The position numbers and the translations under genes were made by a program. The notes beneath the pieces are model-generated. The model was not told the origin of the DNA. It ran no database searches and worked only from the letters and a program-made list of their open reading frames with translations. A DNA stretch of 50,068 bases from Candidatus Epulonipiscioides saccharophilum (GTDB taxonomy: Bacteria; Bacillota; Clostridia; Lachnospirales; Cellulosilyticaceae): NCBI GenBank assembly GCA_002007295.1, contig LNZM01000024.1, forward strand, positions 1 through 50,068, read 5' to 3'. Shown piece by piece: positions 17,810 to 27,314 of this stretch. Each line of letters opens with the position of its first letter. Position 1 is the stretch's first letter.

Positions 17810-19022
17810 GATGAAAGAAGTCAGCATAATTAATTTTGAGTATTGGCTTAGGGACTTTAGTTAGATCTATCTTATGGGCAATAAGCTGAGTTAGGACACC
17901 GGAATAATCTAAATTACCTTGTAAGATAGCACCGATTATTTTCCCATCTTTATGAACAAGTTTCTTATAATTCTCGCCATCGTCTTCGATTTCGACTTCG
18001 TATTCATCTAGATTGATATTGGGGGTACCGAGAGACATGGTGGGAATGTTGAAAAAGTTCATAGTGGATTTACTAATAAAGAAGTCGTCCATTTCTTTAT
18101 AAATACCGAACATGTTGCTAGCAGCGATAATGCCTTCTTTAACAGCGACTGGCCAGATGGGATTACGGCCGGTTATGTCGCCCGCAGCGTAAACGTTAGG
18201 ATCGGATGTTTGGCCTGTTTTATCGATGAGGACACCAAAGTCATCTAGTTTTATGCCACTATCTTTTAAGAATTCGATATTAGAAGCAACGCCAGAAGCA
18301 ACTAAAAAGAGATCACATGATAATTCTTTTCCATTAGATAAAATAATCTTTTTTATTTTATGTTTATTATTTAATACTAAATCTGTGATTTTGACATTAT
18401 AAAATTGATTGATGCCTAATTGGGTAAAAATATTTTGATAAGTTTGTGCAGCTTTTTCATCTAACTGAAGAGACAATAAATGGGGTTGTATTTCAACAAT
18501 GGTGATATTTTTACTTTTAAAGCGACCTGTGTTATTAGGGATAATACCAGAGACTATATCCATCCCAACTAGGCCGGCACCGAGAACAACAATATTCTTG
18601 GCTTTTTTAATGGCCTCGTTTATTTGGTCAGCATCTTGTAGGGTGTGAAGACTTAATACGTTAGTTGCTTCTGCTAAATTTGGAATGGGCGGAAGTTTTA
18701 CGCTACCACCTGCAGCTAATAATAATTTGTCATATTTTATTATTCTATCTGAATTGGTTTTTACTTCTTTGGATGTTATATCCAAACTGGTGACAGCCTC
18801 ACCTTTTATCCAGGTGATATTATTATCTTCTATGAAGTTTTTGGATACAAAGCTTAATGCATCCAAGTCACGTTGCTTAGCAATATAGTGATGCAAGATG
18901 CATCTAGAATATATTTTTTCATCTTTAGAGATTAAAATTATTTCAGCTTTTGGATCTAATTCCCGTAACCTTCTAATACCATTTATGCCGGCGGCCGAAG
19001 CGCCAATGACAATATATTTCAT
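17775..19022 (-). CDS. FAD-dependent NAD(P)H oxidoreductase (nitrite/rubredoxin reductase-like)
   Basis: A 415-residue pyridine-nucleotide-disulfide-type flavoprotein. It has an N-terminal FAD site (VIGASAAGINGIRRL, residues ~4-18), a central NAD(P)H site (VVLGAGLVGMDIVSGI, ~147-162) and the second FAD-contact motif VYAAGDI (~277). The YSRCILHHYI segment near residue 40 is like that of the NADH-binding half of nitrite reductases and related reductases. The start is ATG 19022, with GGAGG just upstream overlapping the stop of the Fe-S gene (3-base gap). As last gene of the operon it most likely feeds electrons from NAD(P)H to the Fe-S protein and the Mo enzyme. Its 3' end is duplicated twice downstream. 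Confidence 0.9.
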   Translation of the reverse strand: MKYIVIGASAAGINGIRRLRELDPKAEIILISKDEKIYSRCILHHYIAKQRDLDALSFVSKNFIEDNNITWIKGEAVTSLDITSKEVKTNSDRIIKYDKLLLAAGGSVKLPPIPNLAEATNVLSLHTLQDADQINEAIKKAKNIVVLGAGLVGMDIVSGIIPNNTGRFKSKNITIVEIQPHLLSLQLDEKAAQTYQNIFTQLGINQFYNVKITDLVLNNKHKIKKIILSNGKELSCDLFLVASGVASNIEFLKDSGIKLDDFGVLIDKTGQTSDPNVYAAGDITGRNPIWPVAVKEGIIAASNMFGIYKEMDDFFISKSTMNFFNIPTMSLGTPNINLDEYEVEIEDDGENYKKLVHKDGKIIGAILQGNLDYSGVLTQLIAHKIDLTKVPKPILKINYADFFHQNKNLEFVYLE

Positions 19023-19025
19023 AAA

Positions 19026-19430
19026 TTAAACCTCCTCTAAAGTAATGGCCTTCATAGGACATTTTTCGACGCACATTGGTCCATTTTCTCTGTGAGAGCA
19101 CATATCACATTTCATGATTTCTTTATGAGTAAGATCGTCGCTTTTTAATACACCGTAGGGACAAGCCATAATGCACATGTAGCAGCTAGCGCAATGACCC
19201 TTATTATATTCGATAAACTTAGTAATCGGATTACGTTGCATAGCACCGGTCATGCAAGTGTAAACGCATTCGGGTTCGCTACAGTGGCGACAAAATATGG
19301 GAGAATATTTTTGGTTGCAGTCTATAAGGACACGGTTTCTAGAATCTAGGCTATCATGGCTAATGATACAAGAAGTGACACAAGTTAAACAACCGATACA
19401 TTTTGAGCGATCAATTTTAATTCTTTTCAT
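19026..19430 (-). CDS. 4x[4Fe-4S] ferredoxin-like electron-transfer subunit
   Basis: A 134-residue polyferredoxin. Four cysteine clusters are visible in order: CIGCLTCVTSC, CRHCSEPECVYTC, CASCYMCIMACPYG and CDMC followed by CVEKCP, enough for four cubane clusters. This is the HycB/DmsB-type electron-transfer subunit pattern. It is soluble: there is no signal peptide or membrane helix. It lies 19 bases after the Mo-enzyme gene and 3 bases before the flavoprotein gene, so the three are co-transcribed and probably form one electron-transfer complex. The start follows an AAAGGAGA ribosome site. Confidence 0.92.
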   Translation of the reverse strand: MKRIKIDRSKCIGCLTCVTSCIISHDSLDSRNRVLIDCNQKYSPIFCRHCSEPECVYTCMTGAMQRNPITKFIEYNKGHCASCYMCIMACPYGVLKSDDLTHKEIMKCDMCSHRENGPMCVEKCPMKAITLEEV

Positions 19431-19449
19431 TTGAATTTAATCTCCTTTT

Positions 19450-21522
19450 CTATAATTTAGAAATATTTATAGGTGTAGTCTTATAAGATGGCTCTTTGGA
19501 AAAAGGGTCATACAAAGAAGGGGTTAACCGATTAGTTTCTATATAATGGATAGGAGCATAAAGTTCATTTATTTTAACAGTGTCGCTAATTTTAGCTATA
19601 AAGGTAGCCGAATGGCCATTAATAGAAGAAACTTTTAATTTTTCGCTTTCAGAGATATTGTACTGTTTAGCTAATTCAGGATTTATATAAATATAAGCAA
19701 CTGAAGAATAAGAGTCTTGGGCCAGGGCAATTTCTCTAGATCTAACTTGGGTGTGCCATTGACCGACAGTATCACGACCGGTGTTTAAAATATAAGGATA
19801 TTCTGAGTTAGTAGGTAAAGGATTAATTTCGGGATGACTAAAAACAAAGTTAGCACGTTTGGATGGAGTATAATAGTTGCCATCCTCAAAAAGTCGTCTT
19901 TCGTCAGAGGTTAGGGTGTCGCCCGAAGCGAAGGGCCACTGAATACCGGCAGAGTTTTTTAATAATTTATAGCTTACGCCAGTTATATCGCAAGGCATTC
20001 CGGCAGAACATTTTTTCATTAATTCAAAAGCATCTTTGGGAGTTGTCCATAGATCTAGCATAGAACCCATGCCGAGATGTTGGCCAATTTCATAGAAAAT
20101 TTCATAATCTGTTTTCTCATTTTTTTGTTTGTCCAAGACAGGCATCAATGCGGACAAACGTCTTTCGGTATTTATATACGTACCTCTTTTTTTAAGGCCG
20201 GAGACAACCGGTAAAAAAACGCCCGCATCTTTTGAGGTGTGAGTATCGTCGTAAAGGTCTTGGACAATAAAAAGGTCTAATTTTTTTATAGCTTCGGCAA
20301 AGGTTTCGTTATTGGTCCAGGAGTGTCTTGGATTTGTGGAGATTATCCATAAAGCTTTGATTTCGCCGGAATTTACTTTTTCGATTATAGCATTGTAAGG
20401 CAGGGTAGGTTTATCTATTAATTGATCATCAGTTATTTGCAAAGCATTGCATACGGCTTGTCGACGTTTAGGATTATCGTAATCGCCGCCACCATATAAG
20501 CCGGCCGTATTGCTAAAGGCTCGGGATCCCATGGCGTTGCATTGGCCGGTGATGGAGTTTGCCCCGGTACCTGGTCGACCGATATTTCCGGTCATTAGGG
20601 CTAAATTAATTATTGATTGAGCAGTCCGAACACCTTCGTAACTTTGATTTACGCCCATGGTCCACCAAAAAGAAACGTTTTTGCCTTTTTCTATTAGGTT
20701 AGCCATAGTTTGCAGATCTTGAATTGAGAGACCGGTTTTTTGGCTAACAAGTTCAGGAGTAAATTCTTCTACAAATTCTTTAAAGTCATCAAAATGTTCT
20801 GTATGATTCTGAATGTATTTTTGATCAATAGAGTTATTTTCAATTAAGATATGAGCTAAACCGTAGAACAGATCAATATCAGACTTAGGAGTTATGGCCA
20901 TATGAAAATCTGCTTGCTGAGCTGTTTCGGATTTTCTAGGATCGATAACGACCAAAGTTTTGTTAGTATTTTGACGCAGTCTATCCCAAATAATCGGATG
21001 AGCGACGATAGGATTAGCCCCGATTAAGAAGACCGTATCAGAAAGTTCGAAATCTCGTAAGGTATAAGGTGGAGCGTCGAAACCGAAACTTTGTTTGTGA
21101 GCGACAACAGCAGTAGCCATGCATAGTCTGGTGTTGCCATCTACATGGCCACGCAAAAAATTTCTGATAACGTGAGAGCAAATGGCCATTTCTTCTAGTG
21201 GAAGTTGTCCGGTACTAATGGCAGCTATGCTGTCTCCACCATATTTATTTTTGATATCTAAAAGTTTATCTGCTAAATATTTGTAAGTTTCGGACCAAGA
21301 TTTTTCTTGTAGAATGCCGTTTTCATTTCTTATTTTAGGTAAAGGGCTGGGTTTATATATGCTCTGCTGTTTTGCTAACATCAGGCCCTTTATACAAGAA
21401 AAACCTTTATTAACTGGATAGTCTTTTGTAGGTAATACTCTTACAATGCGTTCTTTATCTACATAAAAGTCTAAATTACAAGCCAGAGAACACAGATTAC
21501 AGGTGGACTGAACTTTTTTCAT
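19450..21522 (-). CDS. Molybdopterin oxidoreductase, nitrate-reductase (NasA/NarB/NapA) type
   Basis: A 690-residue cytoplasmic bis-MGD enzyme. An N-terminal [4Fe-4S] site is formed by C8, C11, C15 and C43. The probable molybdenum ligand is C134 in TRLCMATAVV, the position and context seen in assimilatory/periplasmic nitrate reductases rather than selenocysteine formate dehydrogenases. Other family segments are GQCNAMGSRAF (middle) and LNTGRDTVGQWHTQVRS (C-terminal cofactor-binding domain). There is no twin-arginine signal. AAAGGAGG lies 8 bases before ATG 21522. With the polyferredoxin and flavoprotein it resembles the soluble nitrate reductase clusters of some Clostridium species. Substrate (nitrate versus another oxyanion) is inferred, not proven; no nitrite reductase is in the window. 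Confidence 0.88.
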   Translation of the reverse strand: MKKVQSTCNLCSLACNLDFYVDKERIVRVLPTKDYPVNKGFSCIKGLMLAKQQSIYKPSPLPKIRNENGILQEKSWSETYKYLADKLLDIKNKYGGDSIAAISTGQLPLEEMAICSHVIRNFLRGHVDGNTRLCMATAVVAHKQSFGFDAPPYTLRDFELSDTVFLIGANPIVAHPIIWDRLRQNTNKTLVVIDPRKSETAQQADFHMAITPKSDIDLFYGLAHILIENNSIDQKYIQNHTEHFDDFKEFVEEFTPELVSQKTGLSIQDLQTMANLIEKGKNVSFWWTMGVNQSYEGVRTAQSIINLALMTGNIGRPGTGANSITGQCNAMGSRAFSNTAGLYGGGDYDNPKRRQAVCNALQITDDQLIDKPTLPYNAIIEKVNSGEIKALWIISTNPRHSWTNNETFAEAIKKLDLFIVQDLYDDTHTSKDAGVFLPVVSGLKKRGTYINTERRLSALMPVLDKQKNEKTDYEIFYEIGQHLGMGSMLDLWTTPKDAFELMKKCSAGMPCDITGVSYKLLKNSAGIQWPFASGDTLTSDERRLFEDGNYYTPSKRANFVFSHPEINPLPTNSEYPYILNTGRDTVGQWHTQVRSREIALAQDSYSSVAYIYINPELAKQYNISESEKLKVSSINGHSATFIAKISDTVKINELYAPIHYIETNRLTPSLYDPFSKEPSYKTTPINISKL

Positions 21523-21631
21523 TTGAAATCCTCCTTTTAATGTAATGATATAATATAATAAAGATTAGAATAAAACATAATAAATGAGTATAAAATAAGC
21601 TAAAAATATTATAACTTATAGGTTGATGGGA

Positions 21632-21660
21632 TTGCAATATATTTTTTGGGTTAGACTAAT
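21632..21660 (+). promoter_or_regulatory. Possible mobA promoter
   Basis: TTGCAA (21632-21637), a 17-base spacer and ACTAAT (21655-21660), 27 bases before the start. The -10 is weak. The 162-bp divergent gap to the Mo-enzyme gene could allow shared control. Confidence 0.35.
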
Positions 21661-21687
21661 AAAAAATACAGAGAGGAATAATTTGTG

Positions 21688-22287
21688 ATGTATACTTTAG
21701 CTAACTTAATATTAATGGGTGGAAAAAATAAGAGGATGAATGGATTTAACAAAGGGTTGATAAATACAACAGGGCAAACATTTTTAGAAATAATATATCA
21801 AGAATTATCCCAGGTATCGGATACTTACGTTTCTGTAAATCGGAGTCTATACAAGGATGAAGGATTAGAAAAAAGTTATAATTTAATAGAAGATAAAATT
21901 GAAGATATAGGACCGATGGGGGGGATATATTCTGGCCTAAAAGAGATAGATAGCAATTTTTTATTTGTCACAGCTTGTGATATGCCGTTTGTTTCTGCTC
22001 GGATGGTAGAAATTTTGGCTGAGCATATAGTTTCATTAGATAGTTGCGTAGCTTTTTGCGATAATAAAAGAGTGTATCCTATGGCAGCTATTTATCCGAA
22101 AAATATGTTATCGAAAATAGAAGAACATATAAAAGAGAAGAATTATAAATTACTTAATTTGCTAGTTAATAGGGCCATTTTAGTAGATATAGCTCTTACA
22201 GATTTATCGGCGGATAGTCTGGCAAATATAAATACGTTAAGTGATTTAGAAAGATCAAAGCTTGGTAGAAATTTATTTATAGGATAA
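21688..22287 (+). CDS. mobA: Molybdenum cofactor guanylyltransferase MobA
   Basis: A 199-residue nucleotidyltransferase that would attach GMP to molybdopterin to make MGD. Visible family motifs are LILMGGKNKRMNGFNKGL (nucleotide-binding loop, slightly degenerate relative to the usual LAGGxSxRMGxDK), GPMGGIYSGL and TACDMPF, whose Asp binds the metal. The start could be ATG 21688 or the GTG three bases earlier; AGAGGA precedes both. It is divergently transcribed from the bis-MGD enzyme at 21522, which needs exactly this cofactor. The last 16 codons and the downstream ~20 bp are tandemly duplicated immediately after the gene. Confidence 0.85.
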   Translation: MYTLANLILMGGKNKRMNGFNKGLINTTGQTFLEIIYQELSQVSDTYVSVNRSLYKDEGLEKSYNLIEDKIEDIGPMGGIYSGLKEIDSNFLFVTACDMPFVSARMVEILAEHIVSLDSCVAFCDNKRVYPMAAIYPKNMLSKIEEHIKEKNYKLLNLLVNRAILVDIALTDLSADSLANINTLSDLERSKLGRNLFIG

Positions 22288-22377
22288 GCAATTTTTAAAT
22301 ACTAGCAGAGTGATTTAGAAAGATCAAAGCTTAGTAGAAATTTATTTATAGAGTAAGCAATTTTTAAATACTAGCAG
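22240..22377 (+). repeat. 69-bp tandem duplication of the mobA 3' end
   Basis: Copy 1 (22240-22308) holds the final mobA codons, the TAA and AGCAATTTTTAAATACTAGC. Copy 2 (22309-22377) repeats it with only about four differences. Period 69 keeps the same reading frame, and copy 2 still ends in TAA. Only copy 2 is followed by the TAGTATTT arm that completes a hairpin (22368-22402). Confidence 0.9.
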
Positions 22378-22415
22378 ATGATCTTGGTCTGATAGTATTT
22401 TAAATAAAATATATA

Positions 22416-22444
22416 TTGACAAGCTTTTCATTAAGAGGTAAAAT
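22416..22444 (+). promoter_or_regulatory. Strong promoter of the T7SS operon
   Basis: Consensus -35 TTGACA (22416-22421), 17-base spacer, -10 TAAAAT (22439-22444). It lies about 105 bases before the EssC start, giving a long leader. Confidence 0.75.
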
Positions 22445-22457
22445 TTGCCTATGTAGA

Positions 22458-22531
22458 TTAACAAAAAAGATATAACACAAACCAAATTAGTCAGTATATA
22501 ACAAAAAAGAATATTTACAAAATCAAATTAT
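22458..22531 (+). repeat. Imperfect 40-bp direct repeat in the T7SS leader
   Basis: TTAACAAAAAAGATATAACA (22458) and ATAACAAAAAAGAATATTTA (22498) begin two related ~33-base segments that each end in CAAATTA. Located between promoter and ribosome site; may be a regulator site or simple duplication. Confidence 0.5.
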
Positions 22532-22550
22532 TAAAGGGGTGAAATTAAAT

Positions 22551-25500
22551 ATGGATTTTATTTTAAGACTTTTTATGCGACAAGAAATAAGAGATTTAAG
22601 AATAATTGGCCGTAGAAAATTGTATCTTAAGTTTACACCGGACGGATCAGTCATAGTATTAGCTAAGCAAACGCCACAGACAACCTATGCCGTATCGGTT
22701 AGAAAAGGGCAATGGGTGTTAGAAAATTTAGTAACGAAAAAAGCAAAGATAGAAGTTTTAAGGGGCATAGTAGCGTTAGGGGATGCTACATTAAAGCTAT
22801 CGATAACAGTGTATGCATTTAATCCACATAATATTTATCAGATTAAGACACCGCCATCGGGACGGTTATTAATTGGACGAGGCGAGCGAACAGATATTAT
22901 GATAAAAAATAAATTGGTATCAGATCCGCATTTAGAATTAAACTATGCAAATGGGGAATGGAGCTTTTTGGATACAAATAGTAGCAATGGTACATATATA
23001 AATGACAAAAAACTATCTTCTGGAATTATAAAGAAGGATGACGTAGTCAAGTTTGCATTTTGTCAAATACTGATAGATGACAGTGATATTATGCTTATTA
23101 CGGAAGATATCGTTATGCTACAGTATAATTCTCAAATTTTGGAGCAAAGATTTGTGGATTCTGTAGAACAGCCGTATCCATTAAAGCTAAATAGATCACC
23201 GAGATTGAAAAGAAATTTTAAGAAAGAGATTATAGAGATACAAGCACCACCGGTGTTAAATAATGTACCAAAAATAAATTGGTTATCTGTTTTTCTGGGA
23301 CCGTTGTTATCGATTTTAGCGATTACGGCGATTGTTTTTTTTATGCCGGTAAATGAAGGACAAAGCCGAAATTTTACTATGTTGTATTATACTGTACCGA
23401 TGTCTGTTATAGGTATAGTGATGGGATTTTTAAACTTTATGTCTCAAAAAAATAAACACAAGCAGACGGAGGAAGTAAGGAGGATAAAATATCAAGAGTA
23501 TTTAGCAACACAAGTAGATAAAATCGAAGCGTTGTTAGATATGCAGAGAGAAATTTTAGTTGAAGATTATCCGTCTGTAACCGAATGTGTTATGTTAGCG
23601 TTAAGGCGAGAAAACAGGCTATGGAATAGAACGCAATATGATAATGATTTTATGACTTTATCTTTAGGTACAGGAGCGATACCGGCGGAAATCTTGGTTA
23701 AGGTACCGAGGCAAACAATATCGTTGGTGGACGATCCGTTATTAGAAAGGACAAAAGCGTTAGAGCATAAATTTGATGTAAATTATAATTGTCCAATTTT
23801 GATGGATTTAGGAGTGCACAAATCTTGTGGTATAATAGGCGATAGGGGAAAATCGATACAATTAGCAAAGAACTTAATTATGCAGGCGGCGACATTTCAT
23901 AGTTATTTGGATTTAAAAATAGTTATTATAAGTGATCTCCATGAAGCAAAAGAGTGGGAATTTGCAAAGTGGCTACCACATACATTTGATAAAAATAGGG
24001 GGCGGAGATATTTTGCTACTAATAAGCAGCATGCAAATATAATTCTAAATGATTTAAAAGAAGAATTAATACAGTTTAATAAAGAGAGTCAAAATGAGGA
24101 TAAATACAACAGGCAGGTTCGAGATGTAGCAGAAACACCGCATTATTTATTTGTTTGTGCAGCGATGGAGACATGCATTAATCATGCTATTTTTCCGTTA
24201 TTGATAAATAGCAAGTTAAAATTGGAATATTTATTTTTGTTTAATGAGATTCATATGTTGCCGCCGGATTGTCATTATATAGCAGATTTTTCGAACAGAA
24301 AGGCACTTTTTTATACAAAGAGTAATGCGTCAGAAATGCGAGAATTTAGTTTAGAATATACAGCAAAGTTTGAAAAATTCGCAAGGAGTTTGGCACCACT
24401 TAGGTTTGAAACAAGTGATGATGTATTGAAGTTACCGGATAGAGTAACTTACTTAGAAGGTTATGGAGTGCAGAAGGCATCGGAATTGCCAATAGCAAAG
24501 CTGTGGACGATGGGAAGGCCGGAAAAATCAATGAGTGTACCGATAGGGATATCGGGAAATGGGGAATTGTTTGAGTTTGACATTCATGAGAAAAAATGTG
24601 GACCACATGGGTTAGTAGCAGGAATGACGGGATCTGGAAAATCAGAAATGGTTCAAAGTTGGATATTATCGATGGCTACATATTTTTCACCGAGTAGTGT
24701 TAACTTTGTTCTGATAGATTTTAAGGGGACTGGCTTAATTTTGCCATTTAAGAACATGCCACATTTAGCAGGAACAATATCTAATATAGATAAAAATATT
24801 GGACGAAATTTGGTAGCATTAGAGAGAGAGTTAAGTAGGAGGCAGCAATTATTTAATGCGTGTGATGTACAAAATATTACACAGTATTTGACAGCGTATA
24901 GAGAAGGAAAAGTAACGGAGCCTTTACCGTATTTATTTATAGTAATAGATGAGTTTGCAGAATTTAAGATACAGTTTCCAGATTTTATGAGAGTGATAGA
25001 TAGTGTATTTGGGATAGGTAGAACATTAGGAGTGCATGTCATTTTGCTAACGCAAAAGCCAGGGAATGTAGTAACAGATAAGATGAATTCGAATACAAGA
25101 TTTAGATGGTGTTTAAAAGTAGCTAGTTCGGCAGACAGTAATGATATGATAAAGAGACCAGATGCAGCAAAAATAATGAGGCCGGGGCGTGCATATGTGA
25201 AGGTAGGAGAGGACGAGATATTTGAGCAGACACAATCTTTTTGGAGTGGAGCGCCATATAATCCGAATAGAACGTTGACACCACAAATGAATACGGACGT
25301 TTCATTAATAGATAATATTGGACAAAGGGCAAAAGTGATCGTTCAAAAGAAAAAGAAGGTCAAAACAGGTAAAACCGAGATAGATGCAGTAATAGATTAT
25401 TTAAAAGAATATACGAGACAAAACAGCATACCTATGGCAATGCAAGTTTGGACTGAGAAAATGCCATTTCTAATGTATTTAGAAAATATATTAGAAGAGC

Positions 25501-27023
25501 CGTTTGCTGGTTCTTGGCCAGATGGGTACGTTCCGATTAATTCTATCATAGGTATGGTAGATGATCCTAGAAATCAATCTCAATATCCATTAAAATTAGA
25601 TTTAAGTAAGAAAGGACATGCATTAATTTATGGATCACCTGGTAGTGGAAAGACTACATTGATGCAAACAATAATCATATCTTTAGCTATGAGTTATAGT
25701 CCGAAAAACGTTCATATATATATTATGGACTTTGGAGGAGGAAGTTTAGGGATGTTTAAACAAATACCGCATGTAGGTGGTATTGCTCTTGGAGATGAGG
25801 CAGAAAAGATTACAAAGTTATCCGAAATGATAATGGAAGAATTAAAAAATCGTAAAAAACTTTTTGCTGTTGAATCCGTATTAAGCATTTCCTCGTATAG
25901 AGAAGCAACCGGCCGAGATATGCCCGACATAGTGTTAATGCTAGATAATTTTGCTCCTATTTTGAGTACGTATCCAGATTTAAGTGACTTTTTTGGGGTA
26001 CTAACGAGAGAAGGTAGTAGTTACGGTATTTATGCGATAATTACAGGTAATAATATGAATACTATTAGTTATCGTATTACACAAAATGTATCACAAGTTT
26101 TTTGTTTGATTATGCCGGACAAATCTGAATACACAGCTATTGTGGGACGTACGGATGGAGTAGAACCAGAAAATACACCGGGTAGAGGTATGCTAAAAGA
26201 CAATCCACCGTTAGAGTTCCAAATAGCACTTCCTTTTAACTCTGAAAATGAAAGTAAGCGAGCTAGTGGTATAAAGGATCTTGCTATTTTTATGGATGAT
26301 GTTTGGAGTGGCACACGGCCGAAGATTATACCTACGATGCCCGAAATAGTTTATAGCAAAGATTATCCGAGTGAAAATATTTTCTTTGGTTTAACATATA
26401 CTGATTATGAACCAATATATGTGGATATAAAGGTCAAACAATATTTGACAATGTCAGTAAAGAAAAAGGATCCTAAATTATTCAAATTATTTTGTGATCA
26501 AATAATAAAAAAAGTAAATTATGATGAATATTTAATTTATGCAGATAATACAATTAATATGGAAAGTGTTATTATTGATAGCGTTGAGTTTGATAGTGCG
26601 ATAGAAACATGGATACCTATTTTAAGTAACCGTTTAGAAGAATTTAAGAAAGGCCCGTTAGATGAGAAAGAGCACCCGTTTATGGTGTTGGCTATATACG
26701 ATTTAGAAACTTGCTTTGAAAAAGCTACAGATAAGACAATGCGAAGATTAAATACGATTGTTAATTTGGGAGTAGGTTTAAATATTATTGTATTTCTACA
26801 TTCAACGGCTAGTTCATTTGTTAAGTTATTTAATGCTGGAGATTTATTTACTACATCTATGGTAAATAAAAGGTGTGGCCTAGTTTATGGAGGTAGTGCA
26901 TCTGATCATAGCGTATTTAAATTAAATTTACTTTATAGTGAAACGAAAAATGAAATATCATCTGAAGATGGGTATATGATCATGGAGGATAGGACACCAA
27001 AAATTAAATTATTAACTACATAA
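22551..27023 (+). CDS. essC: EssC/YukBA-type FtsK/SpoIIIE ATPase of the type VII secretion system
   Basis: A 1490-residue motor protein. ATG 22551 is preferred over the in-frame GTG at 22539 because that GTG is part of the AAAGGGGTG ribosome site. Residues ~100-176 are an FHA domain (LIGRGERTD, DPHLEL, SSNGTYIND). Two membrane helices lie at ~243-267 and ~277-297. The first FtsK domain has Walker A GMTGSGKSE (~689) and Walker B FIVIDEFAEF (~796). The second has Walker A GSPGSGKTT (~1027) and Walker B-like VLMLDNFAP (~1129), with Asp-Asn in place of Asp-Glu. A third, C-terminal ATPase-like domain lacks a P-loop. This order is that of Firmicutes EssC. It powers export of WXG100 proteins and effectors across the membrane and heads the cluster. 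Confidence 0.95.
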   Translation: MDFILRLFMRQEIRDLRIIGRRKLYLKFTPDGSVIVLAKQTPQTTYAVSVRKGQWVLENLVTKKAKIEVLRGIVALGDATLKLSITVYAFNPHNIYQIKTPPSGRLLIGRGERTDIMIKNKLVSDPHLELNYANGEWSFLDTNSSNGTYINDKKLSSGIIKKDDVVKFAFCQILIDDSDIMLITEDIVMLQYNSQILEQRFVDSVEQPYPLKLNRSPRLKRNFKKEIIEIQAPPVLNNVPKINWLSVFLGPLLSILAITAIVFFMPVNEGQSRNFTMLYYTVPMSVIGIVMGFLNFMSQKNKHKQTEEVRRIKYQEYLATQVDKIEALLDMQREILVEDYPSVTECVMLALRRENRLWNRTQYDNDFMTLSLGTGAIPAEILVKVPRQTISLVDDPLLERTKALEHKFDVNYNCPILMDLGVHKSCGIIGDRGKSIQLAKNLIMQAATFHSYLDLKIVIISDLHEAKEWEFAKWLPHTFDKNRGRRYFATNKQHANIILNDLKEELIQFNKESQNEDKYNRQVRDVAETPHYLFVCAAMETCINHAIFPLLINSKLKLEYLFLFNEIHMLPPDCHYIADFSNRKALFYTKSNASEMREFSLEYTAKFEKFARSLAPLRFETSDDVLKLPDRVTYLEGYGVQKASELPIAKLWTMGRPEKSMSVPIGISGNGELFEFDIHEKKCGPHGLVAGMTGSGKSEMVQSWILSMATYFSPSSVNFVLIDFKGTGLILPFKNMPHLAGTISNIDKNIGRNLVALERELSRRQQLFNACDVQNITQYLTAYREGKVTEPLPYLFIVIDEFAEFKIQFPDFMRVIDSVFGIGRTLGVHVILLTQKPGNVVTDKMNSNTRFRWCLKVASSADSNDMIKRPDAAKIMRPGRAYVKVGEDEIFEQTQSFWSGAPYNPNRTLTPQMNTDVSLIDNIGQRAKVIVQKKKKVKTGKTEIDAVIDYLKEYTRQNSIPMAMQVWTEKMPFLMYLENILEEPFAGSWPDGYVPINSIIGMVDDPRNQSQYPLKLDLSKKGHALIYGSPGSGKTTLMQTIIISLAMSYSPKNVHIYIMDFGGGSLGMFKQIPHVGGIALGDEAEKITKLSEMIMEELKNRKKLFAVESVLSISSYREATGRDMPDIVLMLDNFAPILSTYPDLSDFFGVLTREGSSYGIYAIITGNNMNTISYRITQNVSQVFCLIMPDKSEYTAIVGRTDGVEPENTPGRGMLKDNPPLEFQIALPFNSENESKRASGIKDLAIFMDDVWSGTRPKIIPTMPEIVYSKDYPSENIFFGLTYTDYEPIYVDIKVKQYLTMSVKKKDPKLFKLFCDQIIKKVNYDEYLIYADNTINMESVIIDSVEFDSAIETWIPILSNRLEEFKKGPLDEKEHPFMVLAIYDLETCFEKATDKTMRRLNTIVNLGVGLNIIVFLHSTASSFVKLFNAGDLFTTSMVNKRCGLVYGGSASDHSVFKLNLLYSETKNEISSEDGYMIMEDRTPKIKLLTT

Positions 27024-27050
27024 AGAAAAATGACAATAATGAGGTGTAAA

Positions 27051-27305
27051 ATGAAATCATGTGAACAAGTGATTGTAACTTTAAAATTTGAATATCAAGA
27101 TATAGATATGGAATTACCTACATTTTTACCATGGAAATTTTTGCAACACAAAATTTTAGATTGCTTAATAGAAAATGAATCTAGACAATATGCTTCATAT
27201 TCAAGCCTAATAGCATTACATGCGAATAATCCGTTAAAGAGCGATGACACCTTAGCTTCTCGAGGAATCTGGGATGGTAGTATACTGATTTGTACTCGTG
27301 AATAG
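27051..27305 (+). CDS. esaB: EsaB/YukD-like ubiquitin-fold protein
   Basis: An 84-residue small acidic protein (MKSCEQVIVTLKFEYQD...). Length and pattern (opening beta strand, DMELPTFLPWKFLQHKIL helix, GIWDGSILICT final strand) match the ubiquitin-like YukD/EsaB family that accompanies EssC. ATG 27051 is chosen because GAGGTG lies 4 bases before it; an upstream ATG at 27030 has no ribosome site. It begins 27 bases after essC and 9 bases before the next gene, so it is in the same operon. EsaB-type proteins are cytoplasmic regulators of secretion. Confidence 0.8.
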   Translation: MKSCEQVIVTLKFEYQDIDMELPTFLPWKFLQHKILDCLIENESRQYASYSSLIALHANNPLKSDDTLASRGIWDGSILICTRE

Positions 27306-27314
27306 GGAGGTTAT

